Shown here piece by piece: positions 10,314 through 19,764 of a stretch of DNA of 64,000 bases. The translations under genes and the position numbers were made by a program. The DNA comes from Photobacterium sp. TY1-4 (GTDB taxonomy: Bacteria > Pseudomonadota > Gammaproteobacteria > Enterobacterales > Vibrionaceae). A model generated the notes under the pieces. That model was not told the origin of the DNA and ran no database searches. It saw nothing but the letters and a program-made list of their open reading frames with translations. Location of the stretch: contig NZ_CP099734.1 in NCBI RefSeq assembly GCF_025398175.1, forward strand, positions 744,001 to 808,000, given 5' to 3'. Each line of letters opens with the position of its first letter. Position 1 is the stretch's first letter.

Positions 10314-12197
10314 TTATAGCTTAAAGCGGTTGATTTCCTGTTGCAGCTCATGGGAGAGGTGCGACAGTTCTGCTGCCTGTTTCGCGGCTTCGTCCGCTTC
10401 CACCGCCAGCTCATTCGATACGTCACGGATCCCTTCGGTATTGCGGGTAATTTCCGAGGTGACGGACGATTGCTCTTCGGCAGCCGAGGCGATCTGGGTG
10501 GCCATGTCACTGATGTTGGTCACGGCGCTGTTAATCTGCGACAGGCTGGCCGAAGCGGCGTTGGCATCATCGACACTGGTCTCGGCCAGGCGACGGCTGT
10601 CTTCCATGATCCCGACGGCACGACCTGTGGTCTGCTGCAGGGTTTCAATCATTTGCTGAATTTCCTGCGTGGAAGCATGGGTCCGCTGGCTCAGCACGCG
10701 TACCTCATCGGCTACCACGGCAAATCCGCGGCCCTGCTCACCAGCACGGGCAGCTTCAATGGCCGCATTCAGCGCCAGCAGGTTGGTCTGCTCAGCAATG
10801 TCCTGGATGGTCGACAGGATGGTGTTGATACTCTGGGCATGGGTGTTCAGCTCGCCGATCACGCCGGTGGCCGTATCGACTTCGCTGGCCAGGCTGGTGA
10901 TGGATTGTTGGCTCTGGCTGACCTGCTGGGCCCCGTGCTCGGACACATCCACAGTTTCACCCGAGGTGCGGGCTGTGTTGTCGGCGTTTCCGGCAATCTC
11001 CTGGGTTGCGGCGGCCATCTCGTTGATAGCGGTCGCGACCATGTTGATCTCATCCTGCTGGTGCTGGATGCGGGTGCTGCGCTCTTCTGCTTGCGAGGCC
11101 GTGATATGGGCCTGCTGGCTCAGGGCTGAAGAGACTTCGTTCAGGCGGCTGACCATGCCGTGCATGTTGCCGACAAACCGGTTGAAGTTGTGGGCCAGTT
11201 GGCCGACTTCATCGTCGCTGCGCGGCTCCAGGCGCTGGGTCAGATCCCCTTCACCGGTGGCGATTTCAGCCAGGGCTTGCGAGACGCGGCCGAGGTCGCG
11301 GAACAGGAAGCCGACCAGCCAGGCTACGGCAGCAACCACTGCCAGGGTAATGATAATCGAGGTGATGATCAGTTGGCTCAGCAGTTCGCTGTGGCTGGCT
11401 TCTTCCGTCGCGCGATCCAGCTCCAGGCCCAGGATCCACTCGGTGCCCGGTACGTTGGCAAAATACAGCAGTTTATCCTGGCCTTTGACCGTCGCTGCGG
11501 TAATTTCATGCGATTGAACGGCGGCGTTGATCGTCGCCATGCTGATGTTTTTGCTGTAGCGACTGATCGGCTGGAGTAGCAGAGACTTATCAGGGTGGGC
11601 TAGAAAAGTGTTGTCCTGCTTGTTGATCAGCATCGCAAAGGCATTGTCGCCGACATCCAGGTTGATCACATCGTTGATCAACTGGTCGATCAGCACGTCG
11701 GCACCGACCACGCCAACCAGGGAGCCGTTGTGGCGAACCGGCTCGGCAATCGTCACCAGCAGGGCATTGGTAATGGCATCTTTATAGGCAGTGGTAATCA
11801 TCTGCTTGCCGGCATTTTGAGCATCCTGGTACCACGGGCGGGTACGCGGATCATAGTCGGCGCGATTACGCTCCGGGTGTGAACGGAACATCTCACCGGC
11901 CGGGGTGCCGAAGAAGATGTCGTCAAAGCCGCCGGCAATACGTGCCTGTTGCAGGTACGACACTTTGTCGGCTTCGGCAGTGTAATTGTTGAAGGCACTG
12001 GCAATGTTGCTGCGAATCGAAATCCATTCTGAAATACCATCCGTGGCCGCTGAAGAGATGCTCTGGGCACGGGCGTAGATACCGTTTCGGGTTTGATCAG
12101 CGAGTTGCTCAGCGGCCAGCCAGGTCAGAGCCGTCGCCATGATAACCACGGCGGATAAACTGGCCCCGATGAGCTTCTGCTTTAAAGATAATTTCAT
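10314..12197 (-). CDS. Methyl-accepting chemotaxis protein with dCACHE sensor domain
   Basis: 627-aa transmembrane chemoreceptor. It has an N-terminal membrane segment (about 9-28), a periplasmic double-CACHE domain (about 35-270), a second membrane segment (about 278-300), HAMP (about 300-350) and a cytoplasmic signalling domain with the hairpin [20 protein letters not shown]. The CACHE region has Y115, R120, W122, Y123 ([10 protein letters not shown]) and D167 (VGAD). This arrangement matches the known amino-acid-binding motif of dCACHE_1 receptors such as PctA and Vibrio Mlp24, so amino acids are the likely ligands (inference). No terminal CheR-binding pentapeptide is visible. Transcribed alone. 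Confidence 0.95.
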   Translation of the reverse strand: MKLSLKQKLIGASLSAVVIMATALTWLAAEQLADQTRNGIYARAQSISSAATDGISEWISIRSNIASAFNNYTAEADKVSYLQQARIAGGFDDIFFGTPAGEMFRSHPERNRADYDPRTRPWYQDAQNAGKQMITTAYKDAITNALLVTIAEPVRHNGSLVGVVGADVLIDQLINDVINLDVGDNAFAMLINKQDNTFLAHPDKSLLLQPISRYSKNISMATINAAVQSHEITAATVKGQDKLLYFANVPGTEWILGLELDRATEEASHSELLSQLIITSIIITLAVVAAVAWLVGFLFRDLGRVSQALAEIATGEGDLTQRLEPRSDDEVGQLAHNFNRFVGNMHGMVSRLNEVSSALSQQAHITASQAEERSTRIQHQQDEINMVATAINEMAAATQEIAGNADNTARTSGETVDVSEHGAQQVSQSQQSITSLASEVDTATGVIGELNTHAQSINTILSTIQDIAEQTNLLALNAAIEAARAGEQGRGFAVVADEVRVLSQRTHASTQEIQQMIETLQQTTGRAVGIMEDSRRLAETSVDDANAASASLSQINSAVTNISDMATQIASAAEEQSSVTSEITRNTEGIRDVSNELAVEADEAAKQAAELSHLSHELQQEINRFKL

Positions 12198-12643
12198 TGT
12201 TATCGATTCTCAAAAGACATAGGTATAGGGATTCGTCGGGCGGATTTTATCGATAATTTAAGCGACATGCACGAAAAAGTGACGCAGCTCATAATAATCA
12301 TACAAATTACACAAATATTTCATTTAAATTGACGTAATTGTAAATAGGTTCGTCAACTTATTGACAGGTTGCAGGCGATATCCAATGGCTCAATTTGGGG
12401 AAAAATCGGCGTTTTGCGGCATACAATGTGATTTACGTGGGAAAGTCCATTTTATCGACATGATGAATGCGTGTGGGGAATATTATTGAACCAACAGGCG
12501 CAGTGATACCGGTTGATTATTGAGCGGAATACGATTTGCCGTCATCTGAGAAAACATCGGATGTTTAGACGTCTAGAAGTTGACACTGCTAGGTGGAAGC
12601 TCTAGGCTAGGGCAAATTTTAAAATAGATGTCCTGTAGTCATC
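12198..12643. other. Divergent promoter region, chemoreceptor / NhaC antiporter
   Basis: 446 bp between two divergent starts, AT-rich with no coding potential I would defend. A candidate promoter for the antiporter lies at 12580-12608. No clear operator seen. Confidence 0.5.
12580..12608 (+). promoter_or_regulatory. Candidate sigma-70 promoter of the NhaC-family gene
   Basis: A perfect -35 TTGACA (12580-12585), a 17-bp spacer and TAGGCT (12603-12608, weak -10). The predicted start of transcription is about 30 bp before the ATG at 12644. Confidence 0.4.
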
Positions 12644-14005
12644 ATGCCGAACACAACACCACAATCTCACACGACCCCCGCGCCTTCTGCACTGGCACTA
12701 TTGCCACTGGGTATATTTCTGGCCCTGTTCATTGGCGTCGGAAGTTACCTGACCCTGCAAGGCGTCGATTTTGCCTTTTATCAGCTCCCGGCACCGGTCG
12801 CCGCGCTGCCGGCAATTATGGTTGCCCTGCTGCTGAGTAAAGACACCTTGAATAAGGCGATTGAGCAGTTCCTGCGGGGCGTAGGCCATGGGGATATCAT
12901 CGCGATGTGCATGATCTATCTGCTGGCCGGTGCTTTTGCTGCGGTTGCCAAAGCGACCGGGGGGGTGGATGCGACGGTGAACCTGGGGCTATCGATGCTG
13001 CCGGCCAGTCTGATCCTGCCGGGGATCTTTGTGATTTCAGCGTTTATTGCCACTGCAATGGGAACGTCGATGGGGACGATTGCGGCGGTGGCGCCGGTTG
13101 CCCTGGGGATCGCCGAAGCGGCAGAGATGGACGTGGCCCTCACCGCCGGGGTGGTGCTCAGTGGTGCGATGTTCGGTGATAACCTGTCGATTATCTCGGA
13201 TACCACCATTGCCTCGACCCGCTCGCAAGGCTGTCAGATGAAGGACAAGTTCCGCGAAAACATTCGCATTGCGCTGCCAGCGGCAATCGCGGCAATCGCG
13301 TTGTTTATGATCAGCAGCACCCCGAGCCAGGTTCCGGCTGCTGAAGCAGTCGAGTGGCTGAAAGTTCTGCCGTATATCGTAATTCTGGTGCTGGCGGTGT
13401 CCGGGGTGAACGTTTTCGTCGTACTTGGTCTGGGCATTCTGCTGGCCGGGAGCGTTGGTTTGATGACGAACCCGGATTACAGCCTGGCGACTTATGGTCA
13501 GGATATTTATGCCGGCTTTGGCAATATGCAGGAAATCTTCCTGTTGTCGATGTTGATTGGCGGGATCAGTGAGCTGATGCGCCAGCAGGGTGGCCTGGCC
13601 TTTTTGACGCAACTGATCAGTAAGGTGATCCGGGTGTTCGGCAAGGCGCACAGCCAGAGCCAGAATCTGCGCGCCAGTGAGCTGGGGATTGCGTCGCTGG
13701 TCAGCCTGACCAACTGCTGTACCGCCAACAATACGGTCGCGATTATCGTTTCCGGTGGCGTTGCTAAAGAGCTGGCCGTTGCGCATGGGGTGACGCCGCG
13801 CCGCGCTGCCAGTTTGCTCGATATCTTCTCTTGTGTGATTCAGGGCGTATTGCCGTATGGCGCGCAGGCATTGCTGCTGGGCTCCGTTTTTGGTCTGTCG
13901 CCGTTGGCTGTGGTCAGTCATTCGTATTATTGCTTTTTCCTGGCAATTGCCGCGATGGTGGCGGTGTTTGTCAAGCATCCGGCCCGACAACCGGTTTGTG
14001 CGTAA
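12644..14005 (+). CDS. NhaC-family Na+/H+ antiporter
   Basis: 453-aa polytopic inner-membrane protein of the ion transporter superfamily, annotated by family as a sodium/proton antiporter. Recognisable segments are the small-residue-rich ATAMGTSMGTIAAVAPVALGIAE, GAMFGDNLSIISDTTIAS (the conserved GDNLS..SDTT core of NhaC-like carriers) and SLTNCCTANNTVAIIVSGG in the C-terminal half. NhaC relatives can also carry organic anions or amino acids, so the substrate is uncertain. Monocistronic, with its own promoter candidate and a strong terminator. Confidence 0.85.
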   Translation: MPNTTPQSHTTPAPSALALLPLGIFLALFIGVGSYLTLQGVDFAFYQLPAPVAALPAIMVALLLSKDTLNKAIEQFLRGVGHGDIIAMCMIYLLAGAFAAVAKATGGVDATVNLGLSMLPASLILPGIFVISAFIATAMGTSMGTIAAVAPVALGIAEAAEMDVALTAGVVLSGAMFGDNLSIISDTTIASTRSQGCQMKDKFRENIRIALPAAIAAIALFMISSTPSQVPAAEAVEWLKVLPYIVILVLAVSGVNVFVVLGLGILLAGSVGLMTNPDYSLATYGQDIYAGFGNMQEIFLLSMLIGGISELMRQQGGLAFLTQLISKVIRVFGKAHSQSQNLRASELGIASLVSLTNCCTANNTVAIIVSGGVAKELAVAHGVTPRRAASLLDIFSCVIQGVLPYGAQALLLGSVFGLSPLAVVSHSYYCFFLAIAAMVAVFVKHPARQPVCA

Positions 14006-14033
14006 CGCCACAAAAAATCCCGAAACCCGGTCT

Positions 14034-14062
14034 GATGCCCTGCAATTGCAGGGCATTTTTTT
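14034..14062 (+). terminator. Intrinsic terminator of the NhaC-family gene
   Basis: ATGCCCTGCA and TGCAGGGCAT form a near-perfect palindrome followed by a run of Ts, starting about 30 bp after the stop. From here to nutA (14063-14328) I see only an AT-rich promoter-like region. Confidence 0.9.
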
Positions 14063-14328
14063 GCGTTTAGCCCGCTGTTTGAGAAATTTCATGCGTTGTA
14101 AGGTGATCTAGTCAACAGATTTATGAAATCAACAGAAAAGTGCTCAGGGATTATTTTAAACTTGCGCCATTGTTTGAATATAAACAGCCGCTTAAAACTT
14201 TATCTCAAGGATGAACGGTGGCAGTGGTTACGTCAGGTTGAGCGCTGTGATGTGCGGGTTTTCGGGCACGGAAGTCCGACCGGTGCGCGGTCTGGCCAAT
14301 AAAACGAAGAATGGTTAAGGGGAATCCC

Positions 14329-16002
14329 ATGAAGCAACGCTTATTTGCTAAAACAGCATTAACGGCAGCCGTCCTGGCAACCTTGTCGGGTTGTGCCAAT
14401 CAGGCTGATGTCACAGAGCCATCCTGGCAGGCGGATACAACATATAAGCTGACCATTCTGCACACCAACGATCACCACGGTCGTTTCTGGCAGAACAAAT
14501 ACGGCGAGTATGGCATGGCTGCGCGCAAGACCTTGCTGGATCAATTGCGGGCCGAAGTCGAAGCGCAGGGCGGCACGGCGTTGCTGCTTTCGGGAGGTGA
14601 CATCAATACCGGTGTACCGGAGTCGGATCTTCAGGATGCGGAGCCGGACTTCAAAGGCATGAACATGCTGGGCTATGATGCGATGGCGTTGGGGAACCAC
14701 GAGTTTGATAACCCGCTGGAAGTGCTGCGCAAGCAGGAAGCCTGGGCTGATTTCCCGATGCTGTCGGCGAACATTTACGACAAAGCCACCGGCGAGCGCC
14801 TGTTCCAGCCTTACCAGATTTTTGAGCGCCAGGGCATGAAGATTGCGGTGATCGGTCTGACCACGGAAGATACCGCGAAGATCGGTAACCCGGAATACAT
14901 CGGCGGTATCGATTTCCGCGATCCGAAAGAAGAAGCGCAGAAACTGATCAATGAGCTTCAGGCCACCGAGAAACCGGATGTGATCATTGCGGCGACGCAT
15001 ATGGGCCACTACGAAAACGGCAACCGCGGCGTGAATGCCCCGGGCGATGTGGCACTGGCACGTTCGTTGGAAGCGGGTGATCTGGATATGATCGTCGGTG
15101 GTCACTCCCAAGAGCCGGTGTGCATGGAAGGTCCGAACATGTACAACAAGCAGTTCAATCCGGGGGATGAATGTAAGCCGGATCAGCAGAACGGCACCTG
15201 GATCGTGCAGGCGCACGAGTGGGGCAAGTATGTCGGCCGCGCGGATTTCGAATTCCGTAACGGTGAGCTGCAGATGGTGAGCTACGATCTGATCCCGGTG
15301 AACCTGAAGAAGAAGGTGAAACTGGCTGACGGTAGTAAGCAACGCGTCTTCATTGAAGATGAGATTGCCGAGAACCAGGAAGTGAAAGCCTTCCTGCAGC
15401 CTTACCAGGATCGCGGTCAGGCCCAACTGAACATCAAGATTGCAGAGTCGAACGGTAAACTGGAAGGGGATCGCAACAAGGTTCGTTTCCAACAGACCAA
15501 CCTGGGTCGCCTGATTGCGGCTGCTCACATGCAGCGTGCCAAAGCGGACTTCGCGGTGATGAACTCCGGTGGGGTGCGTGACTCGATTGCCGGCGGCGAT
15601 ATCACGTATAAAGACGTGCTGACGGTTCAGCCGTTCGGCAACATCGTGACGTACACCGACATGAACGGTGCGGAAGTGATGGATTACCTGAATGTGGTCG
15701 CGACCAAGCCGACGGATTCTGGCGCTTATGCTCAGTTCTATGGCATCTCGATGAAGGTTGCGAATGGCAAGGTCAGCAATGTGAAGATTGGCGGCAAAGC
15801 GCTGGATCTGAACAAGACTTACCGCTTCACCATCCCGAGCTTCAATGCGGCGGGCGGTGACGGCTATCCGAAACTGAATACCCATCCGGGTTATGTGAAT
15901 ACTGGGTTTGTGGATGCGGAAGTGCTGAAAGACTTCCTGGAAGCAAACAGCCCGGTGGATGTGAACGTGTTCGCACCGAAAGGCGAGATTACCTATAAGT
16001 AA
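14329..16002 (+). CDS. nutA: 5'-nucleotidase lipoprotein NutA (UshA-type)
   Basis: Surface or periplasmic 5'-nucleotidase that dephosphorylates external nucleotides so nucleosides can be taken up; known from marine Vibrio. The ATG at 14329 follows AAGGGGAAT and gives 557 aa with a lipobox LSGC (Cys about residue 22). The N-terminal metallophosphatase domain shows LTILHTNDHHGRF, LLSGGDINTG, ALGNHEFDN, AATHMGHY and VGGHSQEPV metal ligands. The C-terminal UshA domain shows MNSGGVRDSIAGGDITYKD and the FNAAGGDGYPK substrate loop. Monocistronic. An IS element interrupts its terminator. Confidence 0.95.
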   Translation: MKQRLFAKTALTAAVLATLSGCANQADVTEPSWQADTTYKLTILHTNDHHGRFWQNKYGEYGMAARKTLLDQLRAEVEAQGGTALLLSGGDINTGVPESDLQDAEPDFKGMNMLGYDAMALGNHEFDNPLEVLRKQEAWADFPMLSANIYDKATGERLFQPYQIFERQGMKIAVIGLTTEDTAKIGNPEYIGGIDFRDPKEEAQKLINELQATEKPDVIIAATHMGHYENGNRGVNAPGDVALARSLEAGDLDMIVGGHSQEPVCMEGPNMYNKQFNPGDECKPDQQNGTWIVQAHEWGKYVGRADFEFRNGELQMVSYDLIPVNLKKKVKLADGSKQRVFIEDEIAENQEVKAFLQPYQDRGQAQLNIKIAESNGKLEGDRNKVRFQQTNLGRLIAAAHMQRAKADFAVMNSGGVRDSIAGGDITYKDVLTVQPFGNIVTYTDMNGAEVMDYLNVVATKPTDSGAYAQFYGISMKVANGKVSNVKIGGKALDLNKTYRFTIPSFNAAGGDGYPKLNTHPGYVNTGFVDAEVLKDFLEANSPVDVNVFAPKGEITYK

Positions 16003-16025
16003 CTGATCATGAGTCAGTAACCTGC

Positions 16026-16044
16026 AAAGCCCTGGTTCGTACCG
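16026..16044 (+). terminator. Left half of the nutA terminator, split by the IS
   Basis: AAAGCCCTGG (16026-16035) plus TTCGTA and CCG remain on this side. The matching arm CCGGGGCTTT and T tract are now at 17484-17496, on the far side of the IS. Removing the IS and one target copy restores a 10-bp stem (one T-G pair), a 6-nt loop and a T run. Confidence 0.85.
16033..16044. repeat. Target-site duplication, left copy (12 bp)
   Basis: TGGTTCGTACCG directly abuts the IS left end and is repeated exactly at 17475-17486. A 12-bp duplication is within the usual 9-13 bp range of the IS4 family. Confidence 0.95.
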
Positions 16045-16053
16045 CAATGCAGT

Positions 16054-17391
16054 TCACTTAAGCGGAGCGGCATGGCGATTAACCGGATAGCGGGTCTTTG
16101 ATATCTTAACTGCCCTGGGCCTAGATGGCCTGGGGCGATTTTCCTTGAAGAGCACGGACAGGTCCCCCCGTAGTGCCTTTAGCCTCTTGGGCGTGTTTCC
16201 CGGTGACAGTGCCTTACTCATTACCCTGAGCTGACTTGCAATAAACTGGCAGGCGTACTTGAAGCTTATTTCTGTGGGGGCTCTGTCATGCGCCACAGCC
16301 GCCTGGCTTGCCTCTCTCCTGACCAGGTTGTAGCCGAGAAGCAACCCCCATAACTCTTGATAAACCAGCTCGACCGTTTTGCTCCGCAAGGTAAGAGAAT
16401 TGTGCTGCATGGAGCTCTTTATATCGCGGTAGCCCAGTTCAATCTCCCAGCGTTCGTGGTATAGGGTGGCAACCTGCTCGGCGCTGTACATCTCTCTTGG
16501 CAGGGAGGTGAAAACCGTTTTCTCTTTCCCGTCTACCTCATAGGTGACTGCCCGTACCTGCCATTTCTCAGGAAGGGTCGGATTCTTCTTTCTCGCTTGG
16601 GGCGAGACCTTCATCTCGATAAGGTTGTCATTGGTTTCCTCCTCGTCGAGAAGTGTGTATACCACGCCTTTTTTAGCAGGAATAAGCCAATGTCGGTTTG
16701 CCCCGCTGGCAGAGATGCCCAGCAACAGGCTTGCTCCGTAAAATCCCTTATCCAGCAAAGTCACCGAGTTATCCGGCAGCGAGTTGATAAAGGGTTGGGC
16801 CAGCGGTATTTCACCTCGGCGATAAGGGCTGATATCGGCATCAATGATGATATGGGAACGCACGTTCATCATGGTGACAAGACGGAGTACAGGGTAAGGT
16901 GTCTGGCGCTTTCCGGATGTGTTTCCCGAACCGAAGTGTTCGCGAAGCCCGGGGGTATCCGGGGTCCTGAACAGAGCCCCATCAACAGCAAAAACCTGAA
17001 GTTTATTCCAGCTGTCTTCCGGGTACCTTTCTTTACCCCATACCTGAGCACACTGTTTGAACAGCCATTTAGGCGCTTCCTTTCCCAGTCGCTGACGGGC
17101 TTGTGTCAGAGCACTCTTGGCCAGGAGTTCCTCGTTTGCCAACCCTTCGGCACAGACATTCATACGGCGGGCCACTTCAGCTATAGGCTCATTGCGGAAA
17201 AAGGCCATACCGACAATAAGCCAGAGCACCATATCACTGGGGAGCCGTCTTCGTCTGATGGTTGCCTGAGTCGATAAAGATGTAGCTCTGGCAACCCACT
17301 CGTCGGGAACGTGTTCAGAGAAAGTGGTCAGCTGGGAGATATCGACAGGAGACTCTTCAAGAAAATCTGTGAGTGCGGAAGCTAAGGGCAT
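16054..17391 (-). CDS. IS4-family transposase
   Basis: 445-aa DDE transposase. The first catalytic Asp is in VFAVDGALFRTPDT, the second in VTLLDKGFYGASLL, and the Glu is in the family signature Y-(2)-R-(3)-E-(6)-K, seen as YHERWEIELGYRDIK. The C-terminus is basic. The ATG at 17391 follows a T-rich stretch with only a weak ribosome-binding site, common for transposases, which are kept at low expression. The frame is intact, so the element may be active. It is convergent with nutA and divergent from ybaK. Confidence 0.96.
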   Translation of the reverse strand: MPLASALTDFLEESPVDISQLTTFSEHVPDEWVARATSLSTQATIRRRRLPSDMVLWLIVGMAFFRNEPIAEVARRMNVCAEGLANEELLAKSALTQARQRLGKEAPKWLFKQCAQVWGKERYPEDSWNKLQVFAVDGALFRTPDTPGLREHFGSGNTSGKRQTPYPVLRLVTMMNVRSHIIIDADISPYRRGEIPLAQPFINSLPDNSVTLLDKGFYGASLLLGISASGANRHWLIPAKKGVVYTLLDEEETNDNLIEMKVSPQARKKNPTLPEKWQVRAVTYEVDGKEKTVFTSLPREMYSAEQVATLYHERWEIELGYRDIKSSMQHNSLTLRSKTVELVYQELWGLLLGYNLVRREASQAAVAHDRAPTEISFKYACQFIASQLRVMSKALSPGNTPKRLKALRGDLSVLFKENRPRPSRPRAVKISKTRYPVNRHAAPLK

Positions 17392-17421
17392 AAAAAAACC
17401 GGAAACCAGTAAATGATTTCC
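17392..17421 (-). terminator. Terminator-like hairpin immediately upstream of the transposase start
   Basis: On the minus strand GGAAATCA-TTTAC-TGGTTTCC makes an 8-bp stem (one T-G pair), followed by GG and seven Ts, then the ATG. It would stop transcripts entering from outside the element, a known way IS elements limit impinging transcription. Confidence 0.55.
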
Positions 17422-17474
17422 GATTCTGACGCATCAGAAGGATCAGTCAACCGATCCTTAACTGATCAGCATTG

Positions 17475-17486
17475 TGGTTCGTACCG
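17475..17486. repeat. Target-site duplication, right copy (12 bp)
   Basis: Exact repeat of TGGTTCGTACCG. It is followed by the rest of the displaced nutA terminator arm and its T tract (to 17496). Confidence 0.95.
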
Positions 17487-17553
17487 GGGCTTTTTTCTTG
17501 CGGTCAGGTTGGCTATATTGATGCCATCACCCACAGCCAATGATAACTGATCC

Positions 17554-18033
17554 ATGACACCGGCCATTAACCTCGCCAAAAAGAAGAAAATTTCCTATAC
17601 CGTTCACCAGTATGATCATGATCCGGCCAATACCAACTTCGGCCTGGAGGCGGCCGATGTACTGGGCCAGGACCCGAATCGGGTATTCAAAACGTTGCTG
17701 TTTGCGCTCAATGGCGATCCGAAAAAACTGGCCGTGGCGATTGTTCCGGTCGCCGGCATGCTGGATTTAAAAGCAGCTGCCAAAGCGGCAGGCGGCAAGA
17801 AAGCCGATATGGCCGATCCGCAAATTGCCGAGAAAACCACTGGGTATATTGTCGGCGGGATCAGCCCGTTGGGTCAGAAAAAACGCCTGCCGACCTTTCT
17901 TGATGCCTCTGCCGAGCAGTTTGAGACCATTTGTGTCAGTGCCGGGCGTCGCGGGCTGGAGATTGAACTGGCGCCGCAGGATTTGCTGGCGCTGACCCAG
18001 GGACAATTCGCACCGCTGGCGAAAACGACCTGA
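17554..18033 (+). CDS. ybaK: Cys-tRNA(Pro)/Cys-tRNA(Cys) deacylase YbaK
   Basis: Trans-editing enzyme that hydrolyses Cys mis-attached to tRNA(Pro). The 159-aa product matches the YbaK/EbsC fold: [23 protein letters not shown], with the catalytic Lys expected in the VFKTL segment, and [20 protein letters not shown]. It lies only about 3 kb from the tRNA-Pro(UGG) array, whose product is a natural editing substrate. The link is probably chance, but worth noting. It is followed within 30 bp by a LysR gene. Confidence 0.93.
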   Translation: MTPAINLAKKKKISYTVHQYDHDPANTNFGLEAADVLGQDPNRVFKTLLFALNGDPKKLAVAIVPVAGMLDLKAAAKAAGGKKADMADPQIAEKTTGYIVGGISPLGQKKRLPTFLDASAEQFETICVSAGRRGLEIELAPQDLLALTQGQFAPLAKTT

Positions 18034-18059
18034 TCGCTCGCCGCTGCACTTGAGGTTGT

Positions 18060-18977
18060 ATGGAAAAACCGATGAACCTGAACCTGCTGCGAACCCTGCA
18101 GGTGCTACTCGATGAATGCCATGTCAGCCGGGCTGCGGAACGGTTACATCTGACCCAGTCGGCAGTCAGTCGGCAGTTGACCCAGTTGCGGGGGCTATTC
18201 GACGATCCGCTGCTGGTGCGCGAAGGTAACCGGTTGTTGCTGACCCCGAGGGCCGAGCAGCTCAAGCTCAAGCTGGATGGCGTCCTGGCGGAATGTCAGG
18301 GGCTACTGGTGAACCGGACGTTTGATCCCGGCGCGTGGCAGGGGCGTGTGGTGCTGGCTTCTTCTGATTATGTCGCCCAGTACATCCTGCCGGATATCGT
18401 GGCGCAATTTCAGCACGCCGCACCCCGGCTCCGGGTGAGATATCAGCTCTGGTCGCCGGAGCAACTGGCGCAGTTGGGGGAGCTCAATATTCACCTGGTT
18501 TCGACCATGCTGCCGGCAATCCCGCCGGGGTTGTGCGGGCGAGCGATTGGCGCCGATCAGCCCGTGTGTGTGATGCGCCGGGCCCATCCGCTGGCGCTTG
18601 AGCCGCTGACTTTAAGTGCATTTACCCGGTATCCGCATGTGAAAGTCTCTGGCGGGGGGGATAAGGACAGCTTTGTCGAACGCCATTTGAGCGGAGAAGG
18701 ACTGGCGCGGCAGATCCAGTTTACGGTGCCGTTTTTCGGCTCCGCGTTTGAGACCGTGAGCCGGACCGATATGCTGATGGTGATCCCCGAGCATATTGCC
18801 CGCAATATGAGCCAGCTGTTTCCCATCACCTATCAACCGCTGCCGTTTGCTGTGCCGGAGCATCAATATTGGTTGCTGTGGCATCCGCGTTTTGAAACCG
18901 ATCCGGCCCATCAGTGGTTGCGCAACCAGGTACTGACGATTATGCAAGGCTCGATGTACTCCATCACTATGACTTAA
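18060..18977 (+). CDS. LysR-family transcriptional regulator
   Basis: 305-aa DNA-binding regulator. The N-terminal winged HTH (about residues 6-65) contains CHVSRAAERLHLTQSAVSRQL, and the effector-binding domain follows from about 95. The start at 18060 or the in-frame ATG 12 bp later (MNLNLLRTLQVLLDE) are both possible; the latter fits the usual LysR N-terminus better. It is co-oriented with an RhtB-type exporter 80 bp downstream, which is a plausible target. Confidence 0.92.
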   Translation: MEKPMNLNLLRTLQVLLDECHVSRAAERLHLTQSAVSRQLTQLRGLFDDPLLVREGNRLLLTPRAEQLKLKLDGVLAECQGLLVNRTFDPGAWQGRVVLASSDYVAQYILPDIVAQFQHAAPRLRVRYQLWSPEQLAQLGELNIHLVSTMLPAIPPGLCGRAIGADQPVCVMRRAHPLALEPLTLSAFTRYPHVKVSGGGDKDSFVERHLSGEGLARQIQFTVPFFGSAFETVSRTDMLMVIPEHIARNMSQLFPITYQPLPFAVPEHQYWLLWHPRFETDPAHQWLRNQVLTIMQGSMYSITMT

Positions 18978-19056
18978 AATCATAAAGGCGATGATTTCTT
19001 TTGATTTCAGTAAATGCCCTCAGGCTGCTACTTTAGTTTTTTTAAAGGAGTAGAAG

Positions 19057-19671
19057 ATGACAATCAGTATCTGGCTTTCGCTGTTGATGATTTGCATGCT
19101 CGGAGCCATGTCCCCGGGCCCCAGTCTGGCTGTGGTGGCGAAACATAGTTTATCCGGCGGGCGGTTGCACGGCGTCGTGACGTCCTGGGCCCATGCGTTC
19201 GGGGTTGGGGTTTATGCCCTGCTCACATTGCTGGGCTTGGCCGTAGTGCTGAAGCAGTCGCCAACCCTGTTTATGGTGATCACTTACGCTGGTGCTGCGT
19301 ATTTGGCCTATCTGGGCGTCAATGCCCTGCGCTCCAAAGGTGGCGTGGCCGCAAAACTCGCGGCGGGAACGCCGGTCAGGTTGGGCGTTGCGGCACGGGA
19401 TGGCTTAATGATTTCCATCCTGAACCCGAAGCTGGCACTGTTTTTCCTGGCTTTGTTCAGCCAGTTTGTCGCCGTCGGCACAGAGCTGTCGAGCCGGGCA
19501 ATTATTGTCGCCACCCCGCTGCTGGTGGATGGCTTGTGGTACACCCTGATTGCGCTGGTGCTGTCCAATCCTAAGGTTCTGGACAAGCTGCGGATGAAAG
19601 CCCAATTGATTGACCGGCTTTCCGGGGTGGTGCTGATCCTGCTGGCACTGCGGGTGGTGATCCAGGCTTAA
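19057..19671 (+). CDS. LysE/RhtB-family amino acid exporter
   Basis: 204-aa inner-membrane exporter. It shows the RhtB signature GAMSPGPSLAVVAKHSLSGG near the N-terminus, about six hydrophobic segments, and the ISILNPKLALFFLALF block. These proteins export amino acids such as homoserine, threonine or lysine; the substrate cannot be told from sequence. A good AAAGGAG site precedes the ATG. The upstream LysR gene may control it. Confidence 0.92.
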   Translation: MTISIWLSLLMICMLGAMSPGPSLAVVAKHSLSGGRLHGVVTSWAHAFGVGVYALLTLLGLAVVLKQSPTLFMVITYAGAAYLAYLGVNALRSKGGVAAKLAAGTPVRLGVAARDGLMISILNPKLALFFLALFSQFVAVGTELSSRAIIVATPLLVDGLWYTLIALVLSNPKVLDKLRMKAQLIDRLSGVVLILLALRVVIQA

Positions 19672-19710
19672 GCGGAATTTCATGGTAGCTGCGGGCTGGA
19701 TGAAGAGAAA

Positions 19711-19732
19711 CAGAGGCGCTTCGGCGCCTCTG
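19711..19732. terminator. Hairpin between convergent rhtB-like gene and smrA
   Basis: CAGAGGCGC-TTCG-GCGCCTCTG: a perfect 9-bp stem with a stable UUCG tetraloop between two convergent stops. The T tract is weak in both directions, so termination efficiency is uncertain. Confidence 0.65.
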
Positions 19733-19764
19733 TTGTCAGCGGACGGCTTGCTGTGCGCGAAAGG

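Larger units (their letters stand above)
16045..17474 (-). mobile_element. Complete IS4-family insertion sequence, 1430 bp
   Basis: Bounded by 18-bp imperfect inverted repeats: CAATGCAGTTCACTTAAG at 16045-16062, and CAATGCTGATCAGTTAAG read inward from 17474 (15 of 18 identical). Exact 12-bp target duplications flank it. It holds one intact transposase gene on the minus strand and a hairpin plus T tract just before the transposase ATG. The intact ORF and exact target duplication suggest a recent insertion. Confidence 0.96.

Noticed and set aside
13037..14092. Open frame antisense to the NhaC-family gene
   Set aside because: Gln/His/Arg-rich translation without motifs, a common shadow of membrane protein genes.
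14359..16047. Very long open frame antisense to nutA (over 500 codons)
   Set aside because: It mirrors a well-supported gene in a GC-rich third-position frame, its translation shows no family motifs, and it lacks a start context.
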